22,703 nucleotides of DNA from positions 1 through 22,703 of the forward strand of contig JAEWIV010000270.1 of the NCBI GenBank assembly GCA_023386865.1, in the 5' to 3' direction. This DNA is from Pseudomonadota bacterium. GTDB taxonomy: Bacteria; Pseudomonadota; Alphaproteobacteria; Reyranellales; Reyranellaceae. This document shows, piece after piece, positions 15,394 to 22,703 of this stretch; positions within the stretch are counted from its first letter, which is position 1, and the number at the start of each line of letters is the position of its first letter. The notes beneath the pieces were generated by a model. That model saw only the letters and a program-made list of their open reading frames with translations. It was not told the origin of the DNA and did no database searches. The translations under genes were made by a program, and so were the position numbers.

Positions 15394-16964
15394 TCCAACC
15401 CGGCGCGCCGAAATCCCTCCAGATAGTGCTCGCGGTCGGCGTCGAACCTGATCGGCATGGCGGTCGCGATCCAGGCGAGCGAGACGTCGGGCTGGGCGCG
15501 GCGCAGCTCCTGCAGGGCGGCGGCGGCGACCTCGGACTGGCCGGCCATGCCGGCCGCGGCGGCGAGCACGCGGTGGGCGCCGACGAAGTCGGGACGCAGC
15601 CGGATCGATTCCCGTGCCGCCTGCATGGCCTTCTCGTAATTGCGGCCGACATACTGGGCGTATGAAGCGGCGCCGTGGTAGAGCGCCGACAGCGGATCGC
15701 GCGGACTGAACCGCAGCGCCCGCAGGACGGCCTCCTGAGCGTCCTGCCAGCGGCCGCCATAGGCCAGGGCGATGCAGTAGTAGCACTGGGCCAGGGAAAA
15801 ATTCGGATTGAGCTGCAAGGCCAGCTCGAACTCGGCGAGCGCGTCGTCGAAGCGCCGCGCGAACAGGTGCGTGCAGCCCAGCGCGTGATGCGCCCACGGG
15901 TCCTCGGTGTCGGCCCGGATCGCCGCCAGCGCCGCCTGCTCGGCGAGCGGCACCATCTTCCTGTCCGACCAGCCCATGTGAACGCCGAAGGTACGGCTGG
16001 TGGCGAGCAGGCCGAGGGCCTGGCCATAGGTCGGATCGATGACGATCGCTTTTTCCAGCAGCTCCTGCGCGATGACGTTGTCCTCGCGGGTGACTCGCCA
16101 GTAGTGCGACAGCGCCCGCATCACCAGGTCCCACGCATCGAGCCGGTCGGGCGCCTTGCGTCGGGCCCGCAGGTTCTCGGCGGCATAGATCTGCGGCTCG
16201 ATGGCCGTGACGATCGCCTCGGTGATCTCGTCCTGGACGGCGAACACGTCTGCAAGATTGCGGTCGTAGCGCTCGGCCCAGACATGGGCATCGGTGGCCA
16301 CGTCGATCAGCTGCGCGCTGATGCGGACGCGGTCGCCGAGCTTGCGCACGCTGCCCTCGACCACGTAGTTGACCCCGAGCTCCTCGCCGACCTGCTTTAT
16401 GTGGACGGGCTTGCCCTTGTAGATGAACGAGGAGTTGCGCGCCGCCACGTAGAACCAGCGCAGCTTCGACAGGGCCGTGATGATGTCCTCGCTGATGCCG
16501 TCGGAGAAATACTCCTGCGCCGCTTCGCCGGACATGTTGTCGAAGGGAAGCACCGCGATGGCCGGCCGCTCGGGCAGCGGCAAGGCCGGCGCGGGGTGCT
16601 CCTGACGGTCCTGCGGCGGCCGATCGGCCGCACCCTGCGGCTCGGCGAACTCCGTTTGTGCCTGCACGTCGCCGATGAAGCGCAGACCCTTGCGCGAAAC
16701 GGTGCGAATGAGGCGCTGGTCGTGGCCGGTGTCGCCGATGGCCTTGCGCGCGGCATATATGCGGCTGGTCAGCGTCGCGTCCGAGACGATCCGTCCACCC
16801 CAGACCTGGGAAATGAGATCGTCCTTCGTCACCACGCGATTGCGGTTCTCCACGAGGCAGATCAGCAGATCGAGCACCTGTGGCTCGACTGCAACAGCTT
16901 CGACACCCCGGCGCAGCTCGCGCCGGTCGATATCGAGCGTGTGATCGTCAAAATGAAACTGCAC
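15390..16964 (-). CDS. Winged-helix transcriptional regulator with TolB-like domain and TPR repeats
   Basis: This 524-residue protein without membrane segments has three parts. Residues 1-100 form an OmpR/CadC-type winged helix (LCLVENRNRVVTKDDLI region, then VSDATLTSRIYAARKAIGD and the wing RTVSRKGLRFIGDV). A Pro-rich linker follows. Residues 134-255 form a TolB/FlgO-like domain (AIAVLPFDNMSG, YFSDGISEDIITALSKL, YVVEGSVRK, HVWAERYDR). Residues 290-520 hold TPR-type helices, for example RRFDDALAEFELALQLNPN. Similar proteins in alphaproteobacteria are known mainly as uncharacterised regulators or as relatives of class III adenylate cyclases; no cyclase domain is present here. The start is GTG at 16964 with only a weak GGGGGC upstream. 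It diverges from the RTX gene across a 297-bp region rich in symmetry, so control of that operon is the simplest guess. The effector is unknown. Confidence 0.88.
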   Translation of the reverse strand: MQFHFDDHTLDIDRRELRRGVEAVAVEPQVLDLLICLVENRNRVVTKDDLISQVWGGRIVSDATLTSRIYAARKAIGDTGHDQRLIRTVSRKGLRFIGDVQAQTEFAEPQGAADRPPQDRQEHPAPALPLPERPAIAVLPFDNMSGEAAQEYFSDGISEDIITALSKLRWFYVAARNSSFIYKGKPVHIKQVGEELGVNYVVEGSVRKLGDRVRISAQLIDVATDAHVWAERYDRNLADVFAVQDEITEAIVTAIEPQIYAAENLRARRKAPDRLDAWDLVMRALSHYWRVTREDNVIAQELLEKAIVIDPTYGQALGLLATSRTFGVHMGWSDRKMVPLAEQAALAAIRADTEDPWAHHALGCTHLFARRFDDALAEFELALQLNPNFSLAQCYYCIALAYGGRWQDAQEAVLRALRFSPRDPLSALYHGAASYAQYVGRNYEKAMQAARESIRLRPDFVGAHRVLAAAAGMAGQSEVAAAALQELRRAQPDVSLAWIATAMPIRFDADREHYLEGFRRAGLD

Positions 16965-16988
16965 CGGCTATTGCCCCCGACTCGTGCA

Positions 16989-16998
16989 AACAATTGTT
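16989..16998. repeat. 10-bp perfect palindrome AACAATTGTT
   Basis: AACAATTGTT is self-complementary and lies 25 bp upstream of the regulator start, where a bound repressor would block its transcription. It is AT-rich in a GC-rich setting, which makes chance occurrence less likely. It adjoins the left arm of the 11-bp inverted repeat. Confidence 0.6.
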
Positions 16999-17001
16999 CG
17001 C

Positions 17002-17069
17002 GCGAAAACGACGATCTCGTGGCAAGCCGGGCGCTCGATGCTTTTCCGGTCGGAGTGTGTCGTTTTCGC
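17002..17069. promoter_or_regulatory. 11-bp perfect inverted repeat pair, candidate operator
   Basis: GCGAAAACGAC at 17002-17012 is the exact reverse complement of GTCGTTTTCGC at 17059-17069, with 46 bp between the arms. Centre-to-centre spacing is 57 bp, which would need DNA looping or two separately bound dimers. It lies between a winged-helix regulator gene and the RTX operon, so autoregulation plus control of the operon is a natural reading. Not matched to any known site. Confidence 0.55.
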
Positions 17070-17261
17070 ACCGCGCGGGTAGCAGAAGTTGGCGCGCAGG
17101 ACACGCGGGAAAGTTCAGCTATCTCCATAAAAAATCAATGTGGTCCGCAGTGCAGCTTCAAGTCTGCCACGCGGCCCCCGGGTAAGCATGCCGTCCGTGC
17201 CAAAGCGCTTCCCCCAAACTGCCTTCATCGGCGCTGCGGCAATAACTGAAAGGACGCGACA

Positions 17262-20090
17262 ATGGCGATCAAGGCCACCTTCATCCCCGGCACCGGCCTA
17301 CTGTCGGTGCTTGGCGATTCCCTGGACGACGCGATCACCATCAGCCGAAATGCCGCCGGATCGCTGCTGGTCAACGGCGGCGCGGTCTCCATCGTCGGAG
17401 GTCAGCCGACCGTCGCCAACACCAGCCTCATCCAGGTGTTCGGCCAGGGCGGCAACGACAATATCACTCTCGATGAAAGCAACGGCGCCCTCCCGGCCGC
17501 CCAGATCTTCGGCGGCGGCGGCAACGACGTCATCACCGGCGGGTCGGGCGGCGACCTGCTGTTCGGCCAGGCGGGCAACGACGTCCTTCTCGGCAAGGGC
17601 GGCAACGACCTGCTGTTCGGCGGCGCCGGCAACGACACCCTGACGGGCGGCGACGGCGACGACCAGATGTTCGGCGAAGCCGGCAACGACCGGATGATCT
17701 GGAATCCGGGCGACGACAGCGACCTCATGGAGGGCGGCGACGGGACGGACACCGCGCAGGTCAACGGCGGCAACGGCGCCGAAACCTTCACCATCACGGC
17801 CAACGGCACGCGCGTGCGTCTCGATCGGGTCGCACCGGCGCCCTTCTTCCTCGACATCGGCACGACCGAAGAACTCGTCGTCAACGCCAACGGAGGCGAC
17901 GACATCATCACCGCCGGAAACGGCCTCGCCAACCTCGTCCATCTCACCATTGACGGCGGTGCCGGCAACGACACCATCACCGGCGGCGACGGAGCCGACC
18001 GGCTGCTGGGCGGCGACGGCAACGACACGATCGCCGGCGGGCGCGGCAACGACACCGCGTTGCTGGGTACCGGCGACGACACCTTCGTGTGGAATCCAGG
18101 CGACGGCAGCGACACCGTGGAGGGCCAGGACGGCAACGACGCGATGCTGTTCAACGGCGCCAACATCGCCGAGAACATCGCGATCACCGCCAACGGCGGT
18201 CGGGTGCGCTTCACGCGCGACGTCGCCAGCATCACCATGGACCTGAACGACGTCGAGCGCGTCCAGTTCAACGCCCTGGGCGGCGCCGACAAGATCACGG
18301 TCGGCGCCCTCGGCGGCACCGACGTCACGCAGGTCGACATCGACCTGGCCGGGACCGCGGGCGGCACGCTGGGGGACGAAGCGTCCGACCAGGTGATCGT
18401 CACCGGCTCCGGCGGCGCCGACCAGATCAACGTCGTCGGCGCGGGCAGCAAGGTCTCGGTGACGGGCCTGTCGGCCGTGGTCAACGTCGATCACGCCGAA
18501 GGCGCGCTCGACATGCTGGTAATCAACGCCGGCAACGGCGACGACACGATCAACGCGTTGGGGCTGCCGGCCGGCATTGTCGGCCTCACGGTCGATGCCG
18601 GCGCCGGCAATGACACCGTGGTCGGCAGCCAGGGCGCGGACAAGATCATTGGCGGAGACGGCAACGACACCGTGACCGGCGGCCGCGGCGATGACACGGC
18701 CCTGCTCGGTGCCGGCAACGACACGTTCATCTGGAACCCCGGCGACGGCAGCGACGTGGTCGAGGGCCAGGCCGGCACCGACACGCTGCTGTTCAACGGC
18801 GCGAATATCGCCGAGCGCATCGACATATCGGCGAACGGGGGCCGCGCGCGGTTCACCCGGGACGTCGCCGCCATCACGATGGACATGGATGACGTGGAGA
18901 ACGTCCAGTTCAATGCGCTCGGCGGCGCCGACACCATCACCGTCAACGACCTCACCGGCACCGACCTCAAGCAGGTCAACCTCGACCTGTCGGCGACGCC
19001 GGGCAGCGGGCAGGGCGACGGCGCGGCCGACACGGTCAATGTCAGCGGCACGTCGGGTGCGGACTCCATCACCGTCGCCTCGAGTGGCGCATCGGTGGTC
19101 GTGAACGGCCTCACAGCGAAGGTGGCGATCGCCGGAGCCGAGGCCGCCAACGACACACTGGTCGTCAACGGCGGCCTCGGGGACGACGTCATCAACGCCT
19201 CCGGCCTGACTGCCGGCAGGATCCAGCTGACCGTCAACGGCGGGGCCGGGAACGACACGATCACCGGCAGCGCCGGCAACGACTTCGTCAACGGCGGGCA
19301 GGGCAACGACGTCGCCTTCCTGGGCGCGGGCAACGACACCTTCGCCTGGAACCCGGGCGACGGTAACGACATCGTCGAAGGGCAGGCGGGCAGCGATACC
19401 CTGCTGTTCGCCGGCGCCAACATCGCCGAGCGAATGGACATCTCGGCCAACGGCGGCCGCGTGATGTTCACGCGGGACGTCGCCGGCATCAGCTTGGACC
19501 TCAACGACGTCGAGACGATCGAGGTGCAGGCCAGGGGCGGCGCCGATGTCATCACCGTCGGCGACCTGGCCGGGACCGACGTCGGCAAGGTCAAGATCGA
19601 CCTCGGCGGCGCCGACGGCGCAGCCGACACCATCGTCCTCAACGCCACCGGCGGCGACGACGTGATCACCGTCGCCAACAACAACGGCGTGATCACGGTG
19701 GGCGGCCTCGGCGAGGAGGTGACCATCACCGGCTTCGAGGCCGGCGACCGCCTGGTGATCAACGGCCTGGGTGGCGACGATGTCATCACGGCGAGCGGCG
19801 AGTCGCTCGGCATGCTGCTCACCGCCAACGGCGGCGACGGCGACGACGTCCTGCTCGGCAGCCTCGGCGACGACACCCTGGCCGGCGGCGCCGGCGACGA
19901 CGTGCTGATCGGCGGCGGCGGGCAGGACGTGCTCGACGGCGGGCCGGGCAGCAACGTCATCCTGCAGTCGGCCCTGCTCGGCCAGGCGATGGCCTCGACC
20001 TTCGTCACGACCGGAACGGGCGAAGGCGCCGCGGCGATGGCCGACGCTGCCCTCACCCAGCAGCCGCTGCTCGCCCAGCCGCACGCCTGA
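17262..20090 (+). CDS. RTX-type calcium-binding protein with large internal repeats, type I secretion substrate
   Basis: This 942-residue acidic protein has no N-terminal signal peptide and many glycine/aspartate nonapeptides of the GGxGxD type, which bind calcium and fold outside the cell. Clusters are at about residues 83-145, 231-275, 445-490, 660-690 and 856-898. Between them lie long modules marked by WNPGDGSD, GANIAE, FTRDVA and NALGGAD, repeated at WNPGD positions 277, 491 and 696. A shorter, more divergent copy starts at 147 and lacks the second half. No catalytic domain was recognised, so a surface-layer, adhesin or matrix role is more likely than a toxin or enzyme. The last 40 residues, rich in Ala and ending in LLAQPHA, should hold the uncleaved export signal. 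GAAAGGA stands 7 bases before the ATG. The exporter gene follows after 32 bp, strongly suggesting that this is its dedicated cargo. Cysteine is absent, as usual for RTX proteins. Confidence 0.92.
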   Translation: MAIKATFIPGTGLLSVLGDSLDDAITISRNAAGSLLVNGGAVSIVGGQPTVANTSLIQVFGQGGNDNITLDESNGALPAAQIFGGGGNDVITGGSGGDLLFGQAGNDVLLGKGGNDLLFGGAGNDTLTGGDGDDQMFGEAGNDRMIWNPGDDSDLMEGGDGTDTAQVNGGNGAETFTITANGTRVRLDRVAPAPFFLDIGTTEELVVNANGGDDIITAGNGLANLVHLTIDGGAGNDTITGGDGADRLLGGDGNDTIAGGRGNDTALLGTGDDTFVWNPGDGSDTVEGQDGNDAMLFNGANIAENIAITANGGRVRFTRDVASITMDLNDVERVQFNALGGADKITVGALGGTDVTQVDIDLAGTAGGTLGDEASDQVIVTGSGGADQINVVGAGSKVSVTGLSAVVNVDHAEGALDMLVINAGNGDDTINALGLPAGIVGLTVDAGAGNDTVVGSQGADKIIGGDGNDTVTGGRGDDTALLGAGNDTFIWNPGDGSDVVEGQAGTDTLLFNGANIAERIDISANGGRARFTRDVAAITMDMDDVENVQFNALGGADTITVNDLTGTDLKQVNLDLSATPGSGQGDGAADTVNVSGTSGADSITVASSGASVVVNGLTAKVAIAGAEAANDTLVVNGGLGDDVINASGLTAGRIQLTVNGGAGNDTITGSAGNDFVNGGQGNDVAFLGAGNDTFAWNPGDGNDIVEGQAGSDTLLFAGANIAERMDISANGGRVMFTRDVAGISLDLNDVETIEVQARGGADVITVGDLAGTDVGKVKIDLGGADGAADTIVLNATGGDDVITVANNNGVITVGGLGEEVTITGFEAGDRLVINGLGGDDVITASGESLGMLLTANGGDGDDVLLGSLGDDTLAGGAGDDVLIGGGGQDVLDGGPGSNVILQSALLGQAMASTFVTTGTGEGAAAMADAALTQQPLLAQPHA
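17700..18089 (+). repeat. RTX protein module 0 (short, divergent copy)
   Basis: Residues 147-276. It begins with WNPGDDSDLMEGGDGTD and carries ITANGTRVRLDR where the full modules have ITANGGRVRFTRD, then ANGGDDIITAGNGL. It is about 130 residues long and lacks the segment that follows the ITV..L.GTD block in the full modules. It is probably an ancestral or decayed copy. Confidence 0.7.
18090..18731 (+). repeat. RTX protein module A
   Basis: Residues 277-490 (214 aa). Order of landmarks: WNPGDGSDTVEGQDGND, FNGANIAENIAITANGGR, FTRDVASITMDLNDVE, NALGGADKITV, GTDVTQVDIDL, TGSGGADQINV, then a cluster of GGxGxD nonapeptides. It is closely similar to modules B and C. Confidence 0.85.
18732..19346 (+). 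repeat. RTX protein module B
   Basis: Residues 491-695 (205 aa). Landmarks in the same order as in module A: WNPGDGSDVVEGQAGTD, FNGANIAERIDISANGGR, FTRDVAAITMDMDDVE, NALGGADTITV, GTDLKQVNLDL, then nonapeptides. At DNA level the copies have drifted mainly at third codon positions, so the repeat is old and kept by selection. Confidence 0.85.
19347..19931 (+). repeat. RTX protein module C
   Basis: Residues 696-890 (about 195 aa). Landmarks: WNPGDGNDIVEGQAGSD, FAGANIAERMDISANGGR, FTRDVAGISLDLNDVE, ARGGADVITV, GTDVGKVKIDL, and a final group of calcium-binding nonapeptides that probably caps the fold before the export signal. Its right border is set by judgement. Confidence 0.75.
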
Positions 20091-20122
20091 CGAGAAAGGC
20101 CTCGGGTCCCGGAGAACGCCGC

Positions 20123-22258
20123 ATGACTTCCCGCCAGCTTCCCCCGGCCGATCCGGGACTCGAGGTCCTCCTTCTGCTGCTGCATCTCAAGGATGTGTCA
20201 GCAGATCGCAGCCAGATCAGGCATCGCCTGGGGACGGACACGATCGGCGTGCCGGAAATGCTCCGCTGCGCGCGCGACCTCGGCCTCAAGGCGCGAACCT
20301 ACCGCAGCACCTGGTCGCGGCTCGTGAACACGCCGTTGCCCGCCATCGCGATCCTGCGCGATGGCGGCTTCATGGTGCTGGCCAAGGCCTCGGACGGCCA
20401 GGTCCTGGTCCAGTCGCCGCAAACATCCCGGCCCACCGTCATGTCGCGCGACGAGCTCGCGGCGATCTGGGACGGCGGCCTGATCGTCATGGCGCGTCGC
20501 GCGGCATTGGCCGACGTCGCCCGCCGGTTCGACGTCACCTGGTTCCTGGCGGCGATCCACAAGTATCGGCGCCTGCTGGGCGAGGTGCTGGTCGTCTCGT
20601 TCTTCCTGCAGCTCTTCGCCCTGGTCTCGCCGCTCTTCTTCCAGGTGGTGATCGACAAGGTGCTGGTGCACCGCTCGCTCAGCACGCTCGACGTGCTGGT
20701 GATCGGCCTCCTGGCGATCGCCGTCTTCGAAACCGTGCTCGCGATCCTGCGCACCTACCTCTTTTCGCACACCACGAACCGCATCGACGTCGAGCTCGGC
20801 GCGCGCCTGTTCCGTCACCTGCTGGCCCTGCCGATGGCCTACTTCCAGGCGCGGCGGGTCGGCGATTCGGTGGCGCGCGTGCGTGAACTGGAGAACATCC
20901 GCACCTTTCTCACCAGCTCGGCGCTCACCCTCGTGATCGACCTGTTCTTCACCTTCGTCTTCGTCGGCGTGATGTTCTTCTACGCGCCGTCGCTCACCTG
21001 GATCGTGCTCGCCTCGCTGCCGCTCTATGTCGCGATCTCGGCGGCGGCCACGCCGCTGTTCCGGCGGCGGCTCGACGAGAAATTCAAGCGCGGCGCAGAG
21101 AACCAGGCCTTCCTGGTCGAAAGCGTGACCGGCATCGAGACGTTGAAGGCGATGGCGGTCGAGCCGCAGATGCAGCGGCGCTGGGAAGAGCAGCTCGCCG
21201 CCTACGTCGCCGCGAGCTTCCGCGTGCTGAGCCTCGGCAACACCACGAGCCAGCTGGTCCAGCTCGTCAGCAAGGCCGTGACAGCCGCCATCCTCTATTT
21301 CGGCGCCCGGCTGGTGATCGACGGCAACCTGTCGGTCGGCGAGCTCGTCGCCTTCAACATCCTCGCCTCGCGCGTCAATGCGCCGGTGCTGCGCCTGGCG
21401 CAGATGTGGCAGGATTTCCACCAGGCGCGGCTTTCGGTTGCCCGTCTCGGCGACATCCTGAACACCACGCCCGAGCCGACCTATGCGGCGGGACGGGCGC
21501 GGCTGTCGGCTTTGCGCGGCAGCATCCGCTTCGACCACGTCTCGTTCCGCTACCGCGTCGACGGCCGGCAAATCCTGAACGATGTCAGCTTCGACATCCC
21601 GGCGGGCCAGACGGTCGGCATCGTCGGCCCCTCCGGCTCGGGCAAGAGCACCTTCGCCAAGCTCGTCCAGCGGCTCTACGTGCCGGAAAGCGGCCGCGTG
21701 CTGGTCGACGGCATGGACCTCGCAATGGCCGATCCGGCCTGGCTGCGCCGCCAGATCGGCGTGGTCCTGCAGGAGAACGTCCTGTTCAACTGCTCGATCC
21801 GCGACAACATCGCGCTCGCCGACCGCGCCATGCCGATGGAACGCGTGGTCGCCGCGGCGCGCCTCGCCGGCGCGCATGACTTCATTCTCGAGCTGAGCGA
21901 GGGCTACGACACGCTGGTGGGCGAACGCGGATCGACGCTTTCCGGCGGCCAGCGCCAGCGAATCGCGATCGCCCGTGCCCTCGTCGCCGATCCTCGCATC
22001 CTGATCTTCGACGAGGCGACGAGCGCGCTCGACTACGAAAGCGAGCGCATCATCCAGCAGAACATGAAGGAGATCGCCCGCGGCCGTACGGTGCTGGTGA
22101 TCGCGCACCGCCTCTCTACCGTGCGCGCCATGGACCGCATCGTCACGCTCGAAGGCGGTCGCGTGATCGAGGATGGCACGCACGACGCGTTGATCCGAAC
22201 GGGCGGCCGTTACGCCTCGTTGCACCGCCTGCAGGCAGGTATCCATGACGTCCACTAG
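20123..22258 (+). CDS. Type I secretion ABC transporter, permease/ATPase fusion (HlyB-like)
   Basis: This 711-residue inner-membrane exporter has a C39-like N-terminal domain (about 10-125), a six-helix membrane domain (about 150-430) and a nucleotide-binding domain (about 465-705). The ATPase motifs are complete: Walker A GPSGSGKST (502-510), Q-loop Gln550, signature LSGGQ (606-610), Walker B ILIFDE (626-631), D-loop SALD and switch His662. The N-terminal domain has no cysteine at the protease position, and its catalytic His is replaced (GGFMVLAK, Phe83). It should therefore bind unfolded RTX cargo as in HlyB rather than cleave a leader. GGAG at 20111-20114 precedes the ATG. It lies 32 bp behind the RTX gene, and its last 14 bases overlap the membrane-fusion protein gene. 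The outer-membrane TolC partner is not in the window. Confidence 0.95.
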   Translation: MTSRQLPPADPGLEVLLLLLHLKDVSADRSQIRHRLGTDTIGVPEMLRCARDLGLKARTYRSTWSRLVNTPLPAIAILRDGGFMVLAKASDGQVLVQSPQTSRPTVMSRDELAAIWDGGLIVMARRAALADVARRFDVTWFLAAIHKYRRLLGEVLVVSFFLQLFALVSPLFFQVVIDKVLVHRSLSTLDVLVIGLLAIAVFETVLAILRTYLFSHTTNRIDVELGARLFRHLLALPMAYFQARRVGDSVARVRELENIRTFLTSSALTLVIDLFFTFVFVGVMFFYAPSLTWIVLASLPLYVAISAAATPLFRRRLDEKFKRGAENQAFLVESVTGIETLKAMAVEPQMQRRWEEQLAAYVAASFRVLSLGNTTSQLVQLVSKAVTAAILYFGARLVIDGNLSVGELVAFNILASRVNAPVLRLAQMWQDFHQARLSVARLGDILNTTPEPTYAAGRARLSALRGSIRFDHVSFRYRVDGRQILNDVSFDIPAGQTVGIVGPSGSGKSTFAKLVQRLYVPESGRVLVDGMDLAMADPAWLRRQIGVVLQENVLFNCSIRDNIALADRAMPMERVVAAARLAGAHDFILELSEGYDTLVGERGSTLSGGQRQRIAIARALVADPRILIFDEATSALDYESERIIQQNMKEIARGRTVLVIAHRLSTVRAMDRIVTLEGGRVIEDGTHDALIRTGGRYASLHRLQAGIHDVH

Positions 22259-22703
22259 CCTCGTCACTGCCGGCGCCGTGCCGCGGCCGGCTTCCGATCG
22301 TCGCCAGCGCCGGCGACAGCGCGAGGAACTCGCCTTCCTGCCGGCGGCGCTGGAGATCGTCGAGACGCCGCCGTCGCCGGTGGGGCGCGCCGTCGGCGGG
22401 ATGCTCATCCTGCTGTTCTGCGCGGCACTCGCCTGGTCGTGGTACGGCACGATCGACATCGTGGCATCGGCCAAGGGAAGGATCGTGCCGGGCGGCCGAA
22501 CCAAGGTCATCCAGCCGTTCGAGACCGGCGTGGTGCGCGCGATCCTCGTCCAGGACGGCCAGGCGGTGAGGGCGGGCGACGTGCTGATCGAGCTCGATCC
22601 GACGGCGAACGCGGCGGACCGCGATCGCCTGAGCAGCGATCTCCTTGCCGAGCGGCTGAATGCTGCGCGGCTGCGCGCGGCACTGTCGGGCGGCGACGAT
22701 CCG
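22245..22703 (+). CDS. HlyD-family type I secretion membrane-fusion protein (N-terminal part, cut by window edge)
   Basis: These are the first 153 residues of a periplasmic adaptor that joins the ABC exporter to TolC. A cytoplasmic basic N-terminus (residues 1-47, with RRQRRRQREE) is followed by one membrane helix (about 50-67, GGMLILLFCAALAWSWYG). The lipoyl-like barrel comes next: DIVASAKGRIVPGG, KVIQPFETGVVRAILVQDG, VRAGDVLIELDPT. Helical hairpin sequence begins at ANAADRDRLSSDLLAERL. These are standard HlyD/PrtE landmarks. The ATG at 22245 overlaps the exporter gene by 14 bp in another frame, so the two are translationally coupled. The remainder lies beyond the right edge. Confidence 0.93.
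   Translation, partial: MTSTSLVTAGAVPRPASDRRQRRRQREELAFLPAALEIVETPPSPVGRAVGGMLILLFCAALAWSWYGTIDIVASAKGRIVPGGRTKVIQPFETGVVRAILVQDGQAVRAGDVLIELDPTANAADRDRLSSDLLAERLNAARLRAALSGGDDP

Larger units (their letters stand above)
16965..17261. promoter_or_regulatory. 297-bp divergent control region between regulator and RTX operon
   Basis: This is the largest non-coding stretch of the window. It is less GC-rich than its neighbours in places, with an AT run at about 17125-17139. It holds a 10-bp palindrome (16989-16998) and an 11-bp inverted repeat pair (17002-17012 and 17059-17069). GAAAGGA at 17248-17254 is the ribosome-binding site of the RTX gene. No convincing -35/-10 pair could be fixed by eye. 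The right-hand third has no repeat that I could see. Confidence 0.6.

Noticed and set aside
13201..16134. 977-codon open frame on the minus strand crossing three genes
   Set aside because: It lies opposite the aminotransferase and ureohydrolase and in another frame of the regulator, all of which have clear motifs. It is a GC-driven shadow.
17508..19960. Regularly spaced DNA repeats resembling a repeat array
   Set aside because: They are in-frame coding repeats of the RTX nonapeptides and modules with variable third positions, not a CRISPR or satellite array.
17298..20084. 928-codon open frame on the minus strand opposite the RTX gene
   Set aside because: It mirrors the repeated Gly/Asp codon pattern and high GC of the RTX gene. 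Its translation is a low-complexity Ala/Val/Asp-rich sequence with no family motif and no ribosome-binding site.
20101..20122. CGGGTCCCG symmetry between RTX and exporter genes as a terminator or attenuator
   Set aside because: The stem is too short and lacks a T-run; the region mainly holds the exporter's ribosome-binding site.

Overview
The window is GC-rich, densely coded bacterial DNA. Alphaproteobacteria (Hyphomicrobiales or a Reyranella-like relative) are the most likely source. This is inferred from the codon style, the mix of catabolic families, the winged-helix/TolB-like/TPR regulator and the RTX protein architecture; no rRNA or other marker gene is present. No tRNA, rRNA, CRISPR array, insertion sequence or prophage gene was seen. 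Seventeen protein genes are supported, two of them cut by the window ends.

Left part (1-9189), cyclic-amide and amide catabolism. A hyuA-like hydantoinase/oxoprolinase gene, cut by the left edge, is read leftwards and diverges from a D-aminoacylase-like amidohydrolase. An exported MetX-like alpha/beta hydrolase follows. After a repeat-bearing gap come a Rieske oxygenase of the phthalate-dioxygenase type and a second hyuA (complete). A small SnoaL/NTF2-fold gene on the opposite strand separates this hyuA from its hyuB partner. The logic suggests oxidation of a substrate followed by ATP-dependent opening of a cyclic amide and deacylation. The substrate cannot be read from sequence.

Middle part (9190-15393), uptake and nitrogen-compound catabolism. 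It holds a Tat-exported solute-binding protein without a permease in view, a tiny lipoprotein, a PuuE-like polysaccharide-deacetylase-fold hydrolase on the minus strand, a FOXRED1-like FAD oxidoreductase, a class III (GSA-aminomutase-like) aminotransferase and an agmatinase/guanidinobutyrase-type ureohydrolase. The last three run in one direction and could form a route for an amino or guanidino compound.

Right part (15390-22703), regulated type I secretion. A cytosolic regulator (winged helix, TolB-like domain, TPRs) diverges from a 942-residue RTX calcium-binding protein built from about 205-214-residue repeated modules. Its dedicated ABC exporter follows, with a degenerate C39-like domain, and then a membrane-fusion protein cut by the right edge. 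The 297-bp gap between regulator and RTX gene carries a perfect 11-bp inverted repeat and a 10-bp palindrome, both candidate operators. This regulator/RTX/exporter unit and the interrupted hyuA-hyuB locus are the most interesting parts of the window.
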